From Selaginella moellendorffii (lineage: Eukaryota; Streptophyta; Lycopodiopsida; Selaginellales; Selaginellaceae): a DNA stretch of 64,000 nt. Under the pieces are notes generated by a model. That model saw nothing but the letters and a program-made list of their open reading frames with translations. It made no database searches and was not told where the DNA came from. Positions within the stretch are counted from its first letter, which is position 1, and each line of letters starts with the position of its first letter. The position numbers and the translations under genes were made by a program. The stretch spans positions 24,973 to 88,972 of the forward strand of contig NW_003314390.1 of NCBI RefSeq assembly GCF_000143415.4, written 5' to 3'. Positions 11,415-22,856 of this stretch are shown one piece after another.

Positions 11415-11590
11415 TATAAGATATAAGTGTATGGCTACGATGCCATATATTAATATTACCATAATGGGATTTTAGTAGCCATTATATTGGTTTCAATCCG
11501 GACCATTCACTCTTGTATATAAATTAGGGCTTTTTAGTTAATTGATATGCACACTTTCTATATTCCCTTTCCATATTCTATGCACTCATT
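11415..11590 (+). repeat. 3' LTR of the old gypsy element
   Basis: It follows a recognisable polypurine tract (GAGAGGAGGGGATGA, ending at 11414) and aligns along its length with the young LTR. The end (ATGCACTCATT) corresponds to ATGCACTCACA in the young copy. Confidence 0.8.
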
Positions 11591-12500
11591 ATATGTGTGT
11601 GTATATGTATGTATATATATATAGGAATAATATTTAAACTTATAATAGTAAAAGTGTATTATAAAAGATTTATATATACAATACCTTTAAAAATATAAAA
11701 CAAAAACATAACTTAATAATTTTTAAACATTAATATTACCTTAATATTTACATAATAATGTCAACCATACCATTACCTTAATTTTATGTTTTTAATTTTA
11801 AAATAAATTTAATTTTTTATTTTTTATTATTTGTGGTGCAGCACTATTTCTTCTTAAATATTTAAAATAAATAAAATACAAATATTTAAGGAAATTTTGC
11901 TAAATAGGAGAAAAATATGAGAGTCATTTTATATTGTTACAAATGGTGAATAAAAAATAGATGTTAAATTATATTTTTTTATGATGTTAAGTTTCTTATA
12001 ATAATTATAATATAAAATGTTATGTTTTCATATAATAAAATTTGCAATATCACATAAAGTTACAAAAATTGCATTAAATGTTTTGCATCTTATTTATTAT
12101 GCTATAGTAAAAAATTACAATACAATTAACTTTACAACATTTTTTACTTTTATTTACTAAAAAGTTATCTATAATGTTAGAGTTTGGATTAAAAAATTTT
12201 TAAAGTTCACTATGGTCATAAGGTTAGTAGTGGGTAATTTTTTTAAACAATGCAATATCTTTAAGTGGGAGATAAACATTAATGTTGTAATTTATAATAA
12301 AGTTTTGCAATATAGAAAAACTCATTATGTTACATCTTGTAACATTAAATTTCCAAAAAATTGTTTTATTATTTTGTATTATCTATTTTGAAGTTAGCTT
12401 TTTTATTTATTCATGTTAATCAAGCTTTTTATTATTCAAATAATTCCCTAATGGGCTAAACAAAGTTTACTTTAATAGTTTATTTTCATTATTGTTCTCA
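11591..12500. other. AT-rich spacer
   Basis: AT-rich sequence with a short TATA/GTGT run at about 11590-11630 and no coding signal that I can see. Confidence 0.6.
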
Positions 12501-12559
12501 GATGTGTCCTTCAACAATGGTACTCGCAAATGCCGATCTCACCAAACCCGGCATCCTTG

Positions 12560-12800
12560 TTGATCCTCACTGGATGCAGCCATACTGGTATCATAGCTCA
12601 AGGACTGGAGGAGTTTTTCTCCAATCGACCATGGAATCTACTGCTGCATGGTGGGCGTCTTTGGATGAGCCAAGCATCTGGGTGAAGCCCAGGAGGTTGT
12701 CGAGAGCATGCCTTTCGAGCCGGATTCGAGTGCCTGGCTGACTCTACTGTCCAATAGTCATGGGGACTTCGAGAGGGGTGATGGATCTTGACCGGAAGAA
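12560..12800 (+). pseudogene. PPR protein C-terminal fragment
   Basis: Allowing for frameshifts, the plus strand encodes the typical end of a PLS-type PPR protein: a HYHSM.QDW-like start, then a YCCMVGVFG-like stretch, then GEAQEVVESMPFEPDSSAWLTLLS. The region lacks the upstream repeats and the E/DYW end, and several frameshifts and stops interrupt it. It resembles the conserved C-terminal part of the PPR gene at 42.6-45.2 kb but is too short to tell which paralogue it came from. Confidence 0.65.
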
Positions 12801-13300
12801 ATCGTTACCTTATATACTTTTGTCGAATATGTACGTTTTTTCACGCTAAAACGCGAGGAGCGTTCTGGCAACCAACGAGTTACATTAGAAGCGCACAAAC
12901 TTAAAGGTTTTCTAAACGCGATTGGCTCCATGGCTCTCATCTCGGCCTGTAACTTCCATCTCGATCCGTTTTTGCTCGTCCCGAGTTCTCTGAATTTGCT
13001 CTAGAGAAAACAAACTCGTAAGTTGCCATCTTCACTGAGAGATGGCTAATCTTTCACGTACGTACATGAACTCTGCTCATCAATCTTTTCCTCTTCTGCT
13101 GCAGGTGACTGTACTTTCTCTGGCTTTCACGCTGCTCCATGTCTTGAGCGAGGGAGACGAGGAGCTGCTTAGAACACTGTGGCCACTTAGAGCAGAGCAC
13201 GGAGGAACTTGGACGCTGCCGAAGCAAGAAAAACAATTACGCGCTGCATGTGGTCATTTCCTTTTGCTCCTTTTAAGGACACGGTAAGCTGCGATAGGGT

Positions 13301-14602
13301 ATGGCTACTATCTATGTTCCCCAGAAGAGGCAAAAGCGGCACTGGGATGGTATGATCACGAATGGCAAGGTGAGGGGTAGAATCACAGGTACTCTGGATC
13401 ATCGCATCTGGTCCCAGCTGCCTTTGGAAATCCAGCTCCACATTCTAAACTTCTTGCCAGTGCCGGCACTTTGCCGTGGAAAGAGTGTCTGCAAGGCTTG
13501 GAAGTCCGCAATCCAGGGCACCAGAGCTCAAGGGCAGTGGTATATCATGGATGGTTACTGCAGTGTTGGGCTCTGTGATGGAAATTCCAGATCTCTTTCA
13601 TGGAAGATGATTAAGATTTTCAAACCTTTGGAGGAAAGAACAGAACATATCTGTGTGTCTTCTGCCGGGTTTGTTCTCGCATACTTTATTTTGGACAGGT
13701 TACAAACTATAGTGGTGTTCAACCCCTTGAATTTAAGGTCCTTGGTGAAGCTGCCTCGACCACCTGGTTCTAACCTCATACTTTTCGTGGCAATCCAATC
13801 TTCAGTTGGTAGTTACCACAGGCCTTGGTTTTCTGTGATTTGTCTCCGGGGAATCAAGCCAACGATGACAGGTGCACGCCATCTCGTTCTACAAGTTTAT
13901 GATTCGAGAGTTCACAAATGGGTCTCGTCTTGTCGAGTATTCACAAGCAGAGATGAAATTGCCTAGGTTTCCTTTCATGACGCCACCAATTGCATGCTTC
14001 TACGGGAGGACAAGCTTTACTTTATCACGATCACAAAGAACAACACCAGGTCGCTCAAGTGTGTCAACGTGTGGGATTCACACGGCAAGGTGGCGACTTT
14101 GGCAACGTGGACGAGCCTTCCCATGGGCTTGCATCAAGAAACATACGACGCCCCATGCCGGTACAATAACACCTCACTTGTTTACTGCGCTGGTAAGTTT
14201 CTTCTTTTTCTTTTGGGATATCTACATGTTTGTGATTACTGAGTTTCAGGAAAGCTGGTGCTTGCAAACTTGATTCCAGACAGTGTCGATGCACAAACCC
14301 AAGTTGGTTTTGTCTATCTGGATGAAGCATCCAGACAGTGGCAACCCTTGGCAACTATGCCTAGAGAGAATATGCCGGCAGAGCTTAGAAAAGTTGGGCT
14401 GCGAGCAGGCAATATGCGTGAGTGGAGTTTGATAGTGGCGGGAGGGGAGACGGAGATCACCTTGTTCATAACTCACTTAACGTTCGGTTGGGGTTGCATT
14501 TACAATAAGGAAACCGGTATCTGGCGACCAGCTTGTGGCCTAAGGTCCGAAGGTGGTATGCTGTATCCTTTCAAGCCATCATTCCATCCAGTCTCCATTT
14601 AG
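13301..14602 (+). CDS. F-box protein with one in-frame stop
   Basis: The predicted protein starts MATIYVPQKRQ and has an F-box at about residues 35-80 (IWSQLPLEIQLHILNFLP, then a VCKAWKS-like end). F-box proteins act as the substrate-binding part of SCF ubiquitin ligases through Skp1. The rest resembles the beta-rich C-terminal domain of plant F-box/kelch-type proteins, and the substrate is unknown. A TAG at 13964-13966 (after RDEIA) falls in an otherwise continuous frame, because the same frame continues directly with VSFHDATNCMLL. No splice pair of reasonable size removes it, and a CAG to TAG change would explain it. One intron, 14193-14249 (57 bp, GTAAGT...TTTCAG), joins the last exon, which ends at 14602. 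The gene lies between two inverted gypsy elements, the right one starting 85 bp after the stop codon. It is either a recent pseudogene or has a sequence error. Confidence 0.75.
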
Positions 14603-14687
14603 TTACTCCCATTAAAGTTGCTATTTTGTGGTGTCATGAATGAGTATGGGAGGTGAAGAAATTCATAAAAACTTTTTTTTTTCAAAC

Positions 14688-14862
14688 TGTGAGTGCATGG
14701 AATATGGAAAGGGAATACAGAAATGTGCATATCAATTAGCCCAAAAACCCTAGCTTATATACAGGAGCGAGTGGTCCGGATTGAAACCAATCCGACGGCT
14801 ACCAAAATCCCACTACGCTAATATTAGTATACGGCATTGTAGCCGTACACTTGGCCCTCACA
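14688..14862 (-). repeat. 3' LTR of the young gypsy element
   Basis: 175 bp, differing from the other LTR only in CGACGGC/CGATGGC and CATTGTA/CATCGTA. Both are C/T differences. Confidence 0.95.
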
Positions 14863-14894
14863 TCATCCCCTCCTTTCGGAATAATAGAAGGCCG

Positions 14895-17800
14895 TCAGGG
14901 TTCTCTTGTAGATGGGCCGGGATCTGGAGGAACATCAGGAGGAGGCATCGGTGGATCTGTAGATGGTATTAACTGCTCCTGATCCCTTTGTATGAAGCGT
15001 TTTAACCGCTGCACATGCACAATCTCCGGAGGATCGGCCTGCTGAACGTCATGCCAAACCTCATAAACTTGTGGTCCAACTTGCCGCAACACCCGATACG
15101 GTCCTTTCCACTGCGCAAGGAGCCCCTTAGATAAACCACGTACCGTAAGATAGGGAAAACGGACTAACACCAAATCATCCACTTTGTACTCCGCAGGTGG
15201 ACGATGATGGGAATTGTAGCGCCGTTGTTGTCCCACTTATACGCGGCCTAAGTGTTCAGCAGACTCTGCTCGGACAAGTGGAAGAATGCTTGTCAAATAT
15301 TGATCCCATGACCTAGCATCAGGAGCTCGTGGCAATCGCGAAGGTAAACCTAGCTCTGTTGGTAATATTGGATCATGACCATATAGAAGTTTATATGGTG
15401 AAGCACCAATAGAACTCTGCACCCCTGTGACATAAGCATACCGAAGAGACGGCAAATAACCATCCCAATCCGAATGTTGAAAGTTCACATACTTCGCAAT
15501 CATCCCTTTGAATGTCCGAACGAGCCGTTCCACCAGACCGTTTGATTGTGGATGATAAGCACTCGTAAAAGTGTGGCGTATCCCCAACCGAGATGTCAAA
15601 ACATGAAATACCTCAGCCATAAATGCAGGACCATTATCCGAAAGAATCCGCTCTAGACAAGAATGCTGGAACACCACTCGATTGAGGAGGAAGTATCCAA
15701 CAGCAGTTGCAGAGGCACTAGCAAGAGCACCAACTTCCACCCAACGAGTCAAGTAGTCAGAAGCAATAATAACATACTCATTGCCAGCAGTTGATCGCGG
15801 AAAAGGTCCCATAAGATCAAACGCCACCAACTCAAATGGACGAGAAACTGCAATTGACTCCAACTGTCCTTCCGCAGCACAAGGGGGAGTATTACAAGCT
15901 TGGCACCAAACGCAGCTACGCACATACCAGATAATATCACGTCGCATCTCTGGCCAATAGAAAGATCTGCGCAGCTTCTCAGTGACACAACGGTGTCCCA
16001 TATGCCCACCTAGAATAGGAGAATCATGGTAGGCATGGAGAAACCGCGGAATAAACACCGAAGGCACCACCAGCCATAAATGATCATCAGGATCCGTCCC
16101 CACAAAATAAAGAAGGCCATCTTCAAGGTGATATTGAGAATGTAAATGCTGAAAAGGCAAGTCATCAGCAAGTGATGCATGATTCTCAAACCCATCTCGA
16201 AGCCTTCGAATCCACAGCTCAATCTTTTGAGCCTCGCGAACCTCATCCAGAGAAGGTAGATCTTGCTCTATGCCTTGTGGACACTGAACGTCAAGGACAG
16301 CAACCGCTGACGGCACAGAATCCTCATCTAGAAAATCCACAGATGCTGGAACAACAGGTTCATCAGAAACATGAGAAGTGAGTGGAGAAGGAAGAGGAGC
16401 TCGAGAAAGGGCATTAGCATCAGCCATAGAACTCCCTGGGCGATGAACAACATCGAAATCATATATCTGAAGCTTCAAAGCCCATCGAGCCGTACGACCA
16501 ACCAGGTTCTTCCGCTTCAATAATGAAGTAACAGCAGCATGGTCACCTTCAAGTAACGTCCGAGAACCATGTAGATATGCATGAAGTTTCTCGAAACCCC
16601 AGACTGCTGCTAAACACTCCTTCTCCGTTGTGGAGTAGTTCATCTCCGCTGGTTGTTACGTACGGCTTATGTATGCAATGGGATGGCACTGACCAGGCAC
16701 ACTCGAGCTCTCTTGCATCAACACACCTCCAAGACCAATGTCAGAAGCATCCACGCGCAAAATAAAAGGTCGAGTGTAGTCAGGATATGCCAAAACCGGA
16801 GGAGTCGTCAATAGGTCTTTGAGATTCACGAACGCCAGCTCACAATCGGGAGACCAGATGAAAGATGACGTTGATGACTTCAGCAACGCTCGCAATGGTG
16901 TAGTGCGATCGGAAAGATGATCCACAAAACGACCGAGATACTGCACCTTACCCAAAAAGCGCTACACATCATTCACACACTTCGGAGTAGGGAACTTTAG
17001 AACAGCCACAAGTTTGTCAGGATCAACTTGCAAACCCTCACGAGAAATACGGTACCCAAGATAAGTTGTGTCCTTGGACCCAAACACGCACTTCGACCGC
17101 TTCAGCTTTAAACCAATGTCGCGTAGCCGATCCAACACTTTACAAACATCACAAACATGCTCCTCCCACGTCCCCTCCAAGTGGATCAAGACATCATCAA
17201 TGAAGTCAGCCGTTACCTCTGGCATATCGCAAAGAACCTCGTCCATCATCCGTTGAAAAGTTGCTAGAGCATTGTTCAAACCAAACGGCATCACCAAAAA
17301 CTCGTACAAACCAAATGGTGTACGAAAAGCAGTCTTAGGAATATCTTCTTCAGCCATCGGTACTTGCCAATACCCAGAAGCAAGATCTAGCTTGGTGAAC
17401 CAACGACTTTGCCCCAGACGATCCAAGAGATCAGCAGTGTGAGGAAGAGGGTACACGTCCGGGATCGTCACTTCATTTAACGGACGATAGTCGATGCAGA
17501 AACGAATACTCCCATCAGGCTTCGTCACAAGATGAGGTTCACATGCCCAAGGACTCCGCGACTTCCGAATAACACCCTTCTCCAACATCTCCTTGACGTT
17601 TGCACGTAAAATCTTGATCTCCTTGGGTGACCGACGACGAACAGGAACCTTGATTGGACGAGCATCCCCGGTTGGAATGGGATGATGTGTGGCAATCTTG
17701 GCCCCAGACGATAGGTCAAATTCAAAGAGATCAGAATACTCCTTCATGAGTTGGTCAACAGCTGTAACACAAAGATCATCGGAGGGATCGGAAAAGGGAA

Positions 17801-18494
17801 GAGCAGAACAAGATGGAAACACAAGAGGAAATAGTGGGGGAACAAAAGTAATGGAAGCAGAGGTAGAAGTAGAGGGACGAAGAGGTACGGAAGTGAGAGG
17901 AATGGATGAAACATAAGGAAGTATGAGACAAGGGGGAGAAGCCTCAAAGTCACACTTGGCATGATTGTGCTGCAACCAATCCATACCAAGAATGAGGTCA
18001 AAAGCTTGACTCGGCACCACCCGCAATGACTGCAACTCAAGCTCGAGATCGCCCACACGCACAACCAGGTCCGCCTCATCTCGTGCACATGCATGTGTAC
18101 GGCCGTTGCCATAAAGAATGAAAACTGGATCCGCCGCACGACGCAAGTGTAGACGACAACGTGTGGCAACAGGTCGAGCAATAGAAGATAAACTCAAACC
18201 TGTATCAACCAACACGGAGAGAAGAATAGGAGACCTCTTGTTATAAAAACGAGCTTGGAAAGTAAACACTGGATGAACCGGTGCCGAGTGAATCCCTTGA
18301 TGATACTCCCGAAAGAAAGATGGAGGGGTCACTAACTTATTCGCGCAAGGTCCCTCCATTACTCGCGCGACTCCTCGTTTCCCGAATGCACTTCGGTATC
18401 CAAACCTTCCACCGCAGCAGCACCAATGGGACGTTGCTGACGCCAAGGTCTCCACCCAGGAAATGGAGGTCGCCAATCCGGAAAGCGCCGACAA
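14895..18494 (-). pseudogene. Gypsy pol: protease, RT, RNase H, integrase (with stops)
   Basis: In order on the minus strand there is a retropepsin-like protease with LVDTGLSLSS (about 18225-18195) and GMDWL (about 17985), then reverse transcriptase with the FIDDV active-site block (about 17200). RNase H follows (about 16800-16500), then an integrase with an HHCC-type zinc region and a catalytic core (SDNGPAFMAEVF near 15620), and a C-terminal module that ends at 14895. In-frame stops lie near 16960 (after CVNDV), near 16644 (after ISRT) and at 15237-15239 (after HLGRV). Each is followed at once by an open frame in the same phase, so these are point changes and not frameshifts. The polyprotein is otherwise full length. 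Confidence 0.93.
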
Positions 18495-19291
18495 CGCCGA
18501 TAAGTATGACCAACTTCATCACACGCCCAGCAACGAACGTCACGGCCATGACCACGTATTCGCCCTTGTCCTTGGACTCGAGTAGCAGCAGCATCAACCT
18601 CCATGGGAACAAGACCATCACTCATAGGAAGTGGAGCTGAAGGACGTGTAGCAAGAAGTGGAAGAGGCGACGTCTCATAACGTTGTGCCAAGCGAAGAGC
18701 ATCATCAAGAGTGGTAGGAGCAAGTGCATGCACAAGTCCGACAAGATCTTGACGAAGTGCTGGCCACAACATTCCTAGCTTGATCCGCTCCGACATATTT
18801 GGCTCCGCACGAAGCAAAAGACTTCGGAAACGAACGCCAAATTGCATCACCGACTCAGATGGCCCTTGGCGAAGACGATGCAATTGTTGGAAGGCATCAT
18901 CATAATCGTCGGCGTGTCCGAAGGCGCGTTTGAAGACGTCCGGAAGAACACTCCAATCGCCACGAGTAGCTGCGCTCAATCCATTGTACCACTGCAATGC
19001 CGTCCCTTGGAGACATGTGGGGAACTCACGCAAACGTCAAGCATCATCCCAAGAATGATATGTGGCAATCACCATGAAGTGATCGAACCAATAGTACACA
19101 TCATCCCCAGGATTCCCACGAAAGAACTCCGGCCGAACGCGAGGATTGGCACCAAAAGCAGGAGGAGTTGTACCATGTGCCGTGAACGCCGCCATCAACT
19201 GAGTTTGGTTGTTCAATTGCAAGCGCATAGCATCAAGCAATTGAACCAACTGCTACTCTAGAGTCAAAGGAGGAGATTGCGGATCGGCCAT
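18359..19291 (-). pseudogene. Gypsy gag with two stops
   Basis: The start is the ATG at 19291 (MADPQSPPLTLE). A TAG follows after 12 codons (near 19253) and a TGA lies at 19034-19036 (after YHSWDDA). Between and after them the capsid region is intact (FFRGNPGDDVYYWFDHF, then LQGTALQWYNGL). The protein ends with a CCHC zinc knuckle, CWACDEVGHTYRRC (about 18535-18495). Both stops fit a C to T change in the coding strand (CAG to TAG, CGA to TGA). The old copy at 6.57-11.59 kb also has a stop at the first of these two positions. Confidence 0.88.
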
Positions 19292-19502
19292 GAAAATGAA
19301 TGAAAAAGAAAGAGCAAAAGAAGAGAAATGACAAAATGCTGGAAAGAAATGGTAGATCTAGACAATGCAAAAAGCTAGATTTAAACCAAAATCCTGAAAG
19401 GAAAGAACAAAAGAAAGAAAATGGAAAAAGCTAGATCTAAACCGAAATCCCAAATCCAAGCACTCCCCAGGGACAATCAAAGGTGCCCCTCATCTCCACC
19501 AA

Positions 19503-19677
19503 TGTGAGTGCATGGAATATGGAAAGGGAATACAGAAATGTGCATATCAATTAGCCCAAAAACCCTAGCTTATATACAGGAGCGAGTGGTCCGGATTGAA
19601 ACCAATCCGATGGCTACCAAAATCCCACTACGCTAATATTAGTATACGGCATCGTAGCCGTACACTTGGCCCTCACA
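19503..19677 (-). repeat. 5' LTR of the young gypsy element
   Basis: 175 bp partner of 14688-14862, adjacent to the putative primer site at 19485-19502. The near identity of the pair indicates recent insertion. Confidence 0.95.
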
Positions 19678-19681
19678 AAAC

Positions 19682-21250
19682 AAATATCCTTCATAAATAC
19701 TTAATTTTTTAATACAACATTTTTTTCCAGGTTCCAGTTTTATTGTGAGGACATTCAACACAACAGCTCCCCAAATTCACAAAGGTAATTGCCCAGATAT
19801 TTCATGTCACTAAACAAAACTCCACGACCTTGCAAAAGTTCTATTACAACCATCTTGCGACGGGCAGCCTCCAATTCATCTTCAAACAGATCTAGATCGT
19901 AAGGTTCTAGCTTCATAGAGCCAGGTTTGTGGATTTAAATCCAGAGCAACACTCACACTGGGCTGAAATTTGGTATTGATTTCTGTTAGAAACATTATCT
20001 ATCAAACCACACCCGATTATCAGGTAGGTACATGGCTTTTTTTTTTCTGGTACTGGTCACTTTTTCCTTCCATATCAGCCAGCTGGAGTTGTGGTTATAT
20101 AACGTATTGCGCTGAGAGAAATCTGCAGAATGCCAATGAAGTTATACAGCGTTTGCCATGGACAGGGCGATCATTAAGCTTGGAAATACATTTTTCTACG
20201 GGGATGGAGTGTTTGCGTTGGAGAAAAATTTTTATGGGATGCCTCTGAGGATCTCTGCCAAAGAAGGAGATTTTGGAAGAGTCATTAGTGAGAGACGTTA
20301 TCAAACTCAATATCAGCCCAGCAGCACCATTGCTGGCATTTGAGTGTAGAACGGAAAAGTGCGTATCTTTGGCTCGTTGCTGCCAACAGAAATTTGAGGC
20401 AGATCAGCAGATTGGCTTACATCCTTCTCCTTTTTCTTAGGCCCTTTTTTGCAGAAGCAGAATGATCGAGATCTCCCAGATCCATGGCGACGCTGTGGCT
20501 GCTGTAGATGATTGGAAACAGCATGTCGCAGAGCACCGAGGTCATGGCAGCCATCTGGGAGGACGTCTCGGGTCTCAAAAACGCACACTACTGCAGGAAG
20601 CTTGAGGAGAAAGAAGGAAAGTTAGCCGAATTTCCATGCCGATTTGCGTTGACCGACACCAACCTGATATGTTTCATTGTGATGGTTGGACAGTTTCACT
20701 TGAAACCAGGCAAGCAGCTGCCTCCGGTTTTGCAACCTCCACCGTCCTAATTGGAAAAATGCTCTATGGGACTTGCAAGCAGCCGAGAACTCTCGGCCTG
20801 GAATCAAAATGGTTTGCAAACCAAGCCTTGCGTATTCCGGAGAATGCTCCACCAGGCTCCACCACGGTAACCATCGCGACAAGACCACCTTCGTGCCCGA
20901 ATTGCCCGAATCAGAAACACAGCCTGGGAAGCAAGGGTCTTGATTTATTCTGGCGTGTTGATCTTGTTGGTGGTAGCATTTGTTGGATTGGCCTTAAGAA
21001 TTTGAGGTTCGAACAAATCGAGAGACCCGGCAGTGCTCATATTATTGTTTCATCGTGTTCTTGTGTGAGATGGCAAAGTATACAACACTGCCTAGCATTG
21101 TACAAACCATATTCGTCGTGCTTTACTACATGCTTGGGTACTCTTGACAAACTGGATACTTTCTTTCGGTTACGTTCTTCACCACCTTTCCTGTCTAAGA
21201 CTAATAAGACTACAAGCTCTCTTTGATTAACATGCCTGACCAACATCCTT
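19682..21250. other. Unassigned region, possible exon at 19755-19916
   Basis: No known gene is recognisable. On the minus strand 19916-19755 encodes a 53-residue acidic open stretch starting MKLEPYDLDLFEDEL and ending CEFGELLC, with good coding character. It could be the last exon of a gene whose earlier part is missing. On the plus strand 20158-20343 and 20508-21226 hold further open stretches without recognisable motifs or splice structure. Confidence 0.25.
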
Positions 21251-22693
21251 TCACAATTTGGACACGTCGGGTATCCAAAACGCTAAAACATATGAGGCAG
21301 TCGCAAACATGAGCCTTCGCGGAGCCCATTTCACCACGGCAGGAATTCCAGCGTTGTTCGTCCAGCACGCTACCTGGAATTCAATCAAAATAAGTCTTTT
21401 TTTTCCTCTTTTTTAGCACGAGAATTTCTCTCACCTCTGCACCGCTTAAGGAGCTCCATATTCTCAAACTTCCATCCCCGGAGCCTGAGATTCAATACTT
21501 ATAGCTATCAGGAACTGATACAAACGAATGTTACCTGAGATAACATAGCGACCGTCTGGACTGAACGATGCTTCCAACGTTTCTCCGTCTCGACTGGGCT
21601 TGAGCGTGAATCCATGCATCTGGGAAGGAGCTCGGTATAGACTTAACGAGCGAAAGAGAAGTTTACCTTCTTTCCAGAGTAGGCATCAAGCAAATACACC
21701 CGGCTGTTTGTTGTGGAGAGAAGCATCATTTTGCCATCGTTGCTAAACTTCATGCCAGCGACTTCCGCGGTATCACCACCCACGAGAAAAGTGTCAAAAG
21801 GTCCCTGAAGCATTCGTTCGGACTTTCATAAAATTATTGGAGAATCAATCACTTCTTACCTTGTCGAAAGACCTTACGTCAAACAGCTTGATTGCTCCGC
21901 CTTCCATGGCAACAGCAAATACCAGGCCTTGTTGATCATACGCCACAGACGGTCTTCCCCGGACTCTAAGAAGACCCTGAAATCATGGAAATGCTCTAGC
22001 CAAAGTTCTGGAAGAAAACGCAAGGAAAGAGTTTTTCTTACTTGGCAAACATTGCTGCGAAGATCCCACAACCGGACAGTGTGATCCAATGACCCAGACA
22101 TGAAAGAATCGTTCTTTGGAGACATACATAGTGATACAACCCTGTGAGGAAAAGAAATAAAATAAGCATGGCCTTGGGTTGCTCCAAAGACTCACCTTTG
22201 CGTGTGTCCTCTGAAATATCGTAGAAATCTATTATCATACAACGATAGATACCGCAAGGACTCTGGAAACAAAGAACGAACCTCAAACACACAAAAAACG
22301 TTCTCTCTTACCATCACTTCCATTGCTGGAGGAAAAAATCACAGCATTGGTGTGATGCGTGAAACATATGTGATCCACGCCATATCTTGCACTGTAGAGA
22401 GTCTTCATGGGCCTGGATGGAGCAAAGAAAAGGAAACTTGAAACCTCCCAAGAACTCGGGGGGAAAAATCACTTACGTCGCACTGGCAGTATCGTAGAGC
22501 CGAATGGACGCGTCCTCCGCGGCAGTCACCATGAGATCCTCCGTGCGATGAAAATCCAAGGAGCTGATCTTCCCCCCCTGCCGCATTGCTCGTTTGCCAA
22601 GATTCTCGACGCATTGCTAGCAGCTCTACTTACACAATCCTTGAAGACCGCGCCCACAGACATGTTCTTGACGACATCCTCCGCGATTTCCAT
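21251..22693 (-). CDS. WDR82/Swd2-type WD40 protein
   Basis: This is the plant homologue of WDR82/Swd2, a WD40 propeller shared by the COMPASS histone H3K4 methyltransferase complex and by transcription-termination phosphatase complexes. It acts in the nucleus. About nine exons with introns of about 50-75 bp read cleanly with GT-AG ends. The start codon is at 22691-22693 ([11 protein letters not shown]), and the first intron opens 60 bases later. Diagnostic segments are [39 protein letters not shown], the blade ending [15 protein letters not shown], the block [23 protein letters not shown]-like residues, and the final exon ending in [10 protein letters not shown]. These follow animal WDR82 in order. 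The gene is tandem with the FKBP gene (164 bp spacer). A broken copy lies at 1.0-3.6 kb. Confidence 0.93.
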
Positions 22694-22856
22694 CGCCCCC
22701 GAGAAATCGCGGCTATGGCGCCACTGCGAATTTGCCCTACCACTAGTGCTCTGTTTTAGGGCTCTTTACGAGAATATTCGACTATATTCGCCTTTTAATG
22801 AGAGTATTCCGTTATATTCGAAAATGATTAAAAGTCTGTTAACAATGAAATTATAG
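22694..22856. other. Spacer between WDR82 and FKBP62 genes
   Basis: A 163 bp spacer between tandem minus-strand genes. It has a GAATATTC palindrome at 22772-22779 and several TATATTCG repeats. The signal for ending the FKBP transcript and the WDR82 promoter must both lie here. Confidence 0.5.

Larger units (their letters stand above)
6572..11590 (+). mobile_element. Old, decayed Ty3/gypsy retrotransposon
   Basis: This is an ancient relative of the element at 14.7-19.7 kb, in the opposite orientation and of almost the same length (about 5.0 kb). Both LTRs are still traceable, and the primer-site region (TTGGTGGAGATGATGGGC from 6742) matches the young copy. Gag relics lie at about 6990-7260, the linker before reverse transcriptase at 7890-8145, reverse transcriptase at 8150-8750, RNase H at 8760-9240, integrase at 9550-10560, and the 3' tail up to 11400. 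An extra block at about 7316-7885 repeats the end of reverse transcriptase plus RNase H in the place where the end of gag and protease should be. Every frame is broken. The differences from the young copy are mainly C to T and G to A, as expected from decay of methylated cytosines. Confidence 0.9.
14688..19677 (-). mobile_element. Young Ty3/gypsy LTR retrotransposon
   Basis: The element is 4,990 bp, with two 175 bp LTRs that differ at only two positions. Their ends are TGTGAG...CTCACA. Four bases of matching flank (AAAC at 14684-14687 and 19678-19681) are the likely target duplication. Next to the 5' LTR (the right one) the minus strand reads TTGGTGGAGATGAGGGGC, the expected place for the primer site, but I cannot name the tRNA. 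A polypurine tract, AAAGGAGGGGATGA on the minus strand, precedes the 3' LTR. The order gag, protease, reverse transcriptase, RNase H, integrase identifies Ty3/gypsy. The C-terminus ends in a GPYRVL...VHVQRLK module and shows no obvious chromodomain. Several stops make it non-autonomous. Confidence 0.96.

Noticed and set aside
12758-12940. Minus-strand frame beside the PPR fragment
   Set aside because: No motif, and it overlaps the PPR relic on the other strand.
13042-13287. 81-codon open frame before the F-box gene
   Set aside because: No motif, no splice link to the F-box exon and no conserved look; more likely leader sequence.
20508-21226. Overlapping plus-strand frames as a gene
   Set aside because: No known motif, no convincing start or splice sites, and the frames overlap each other.
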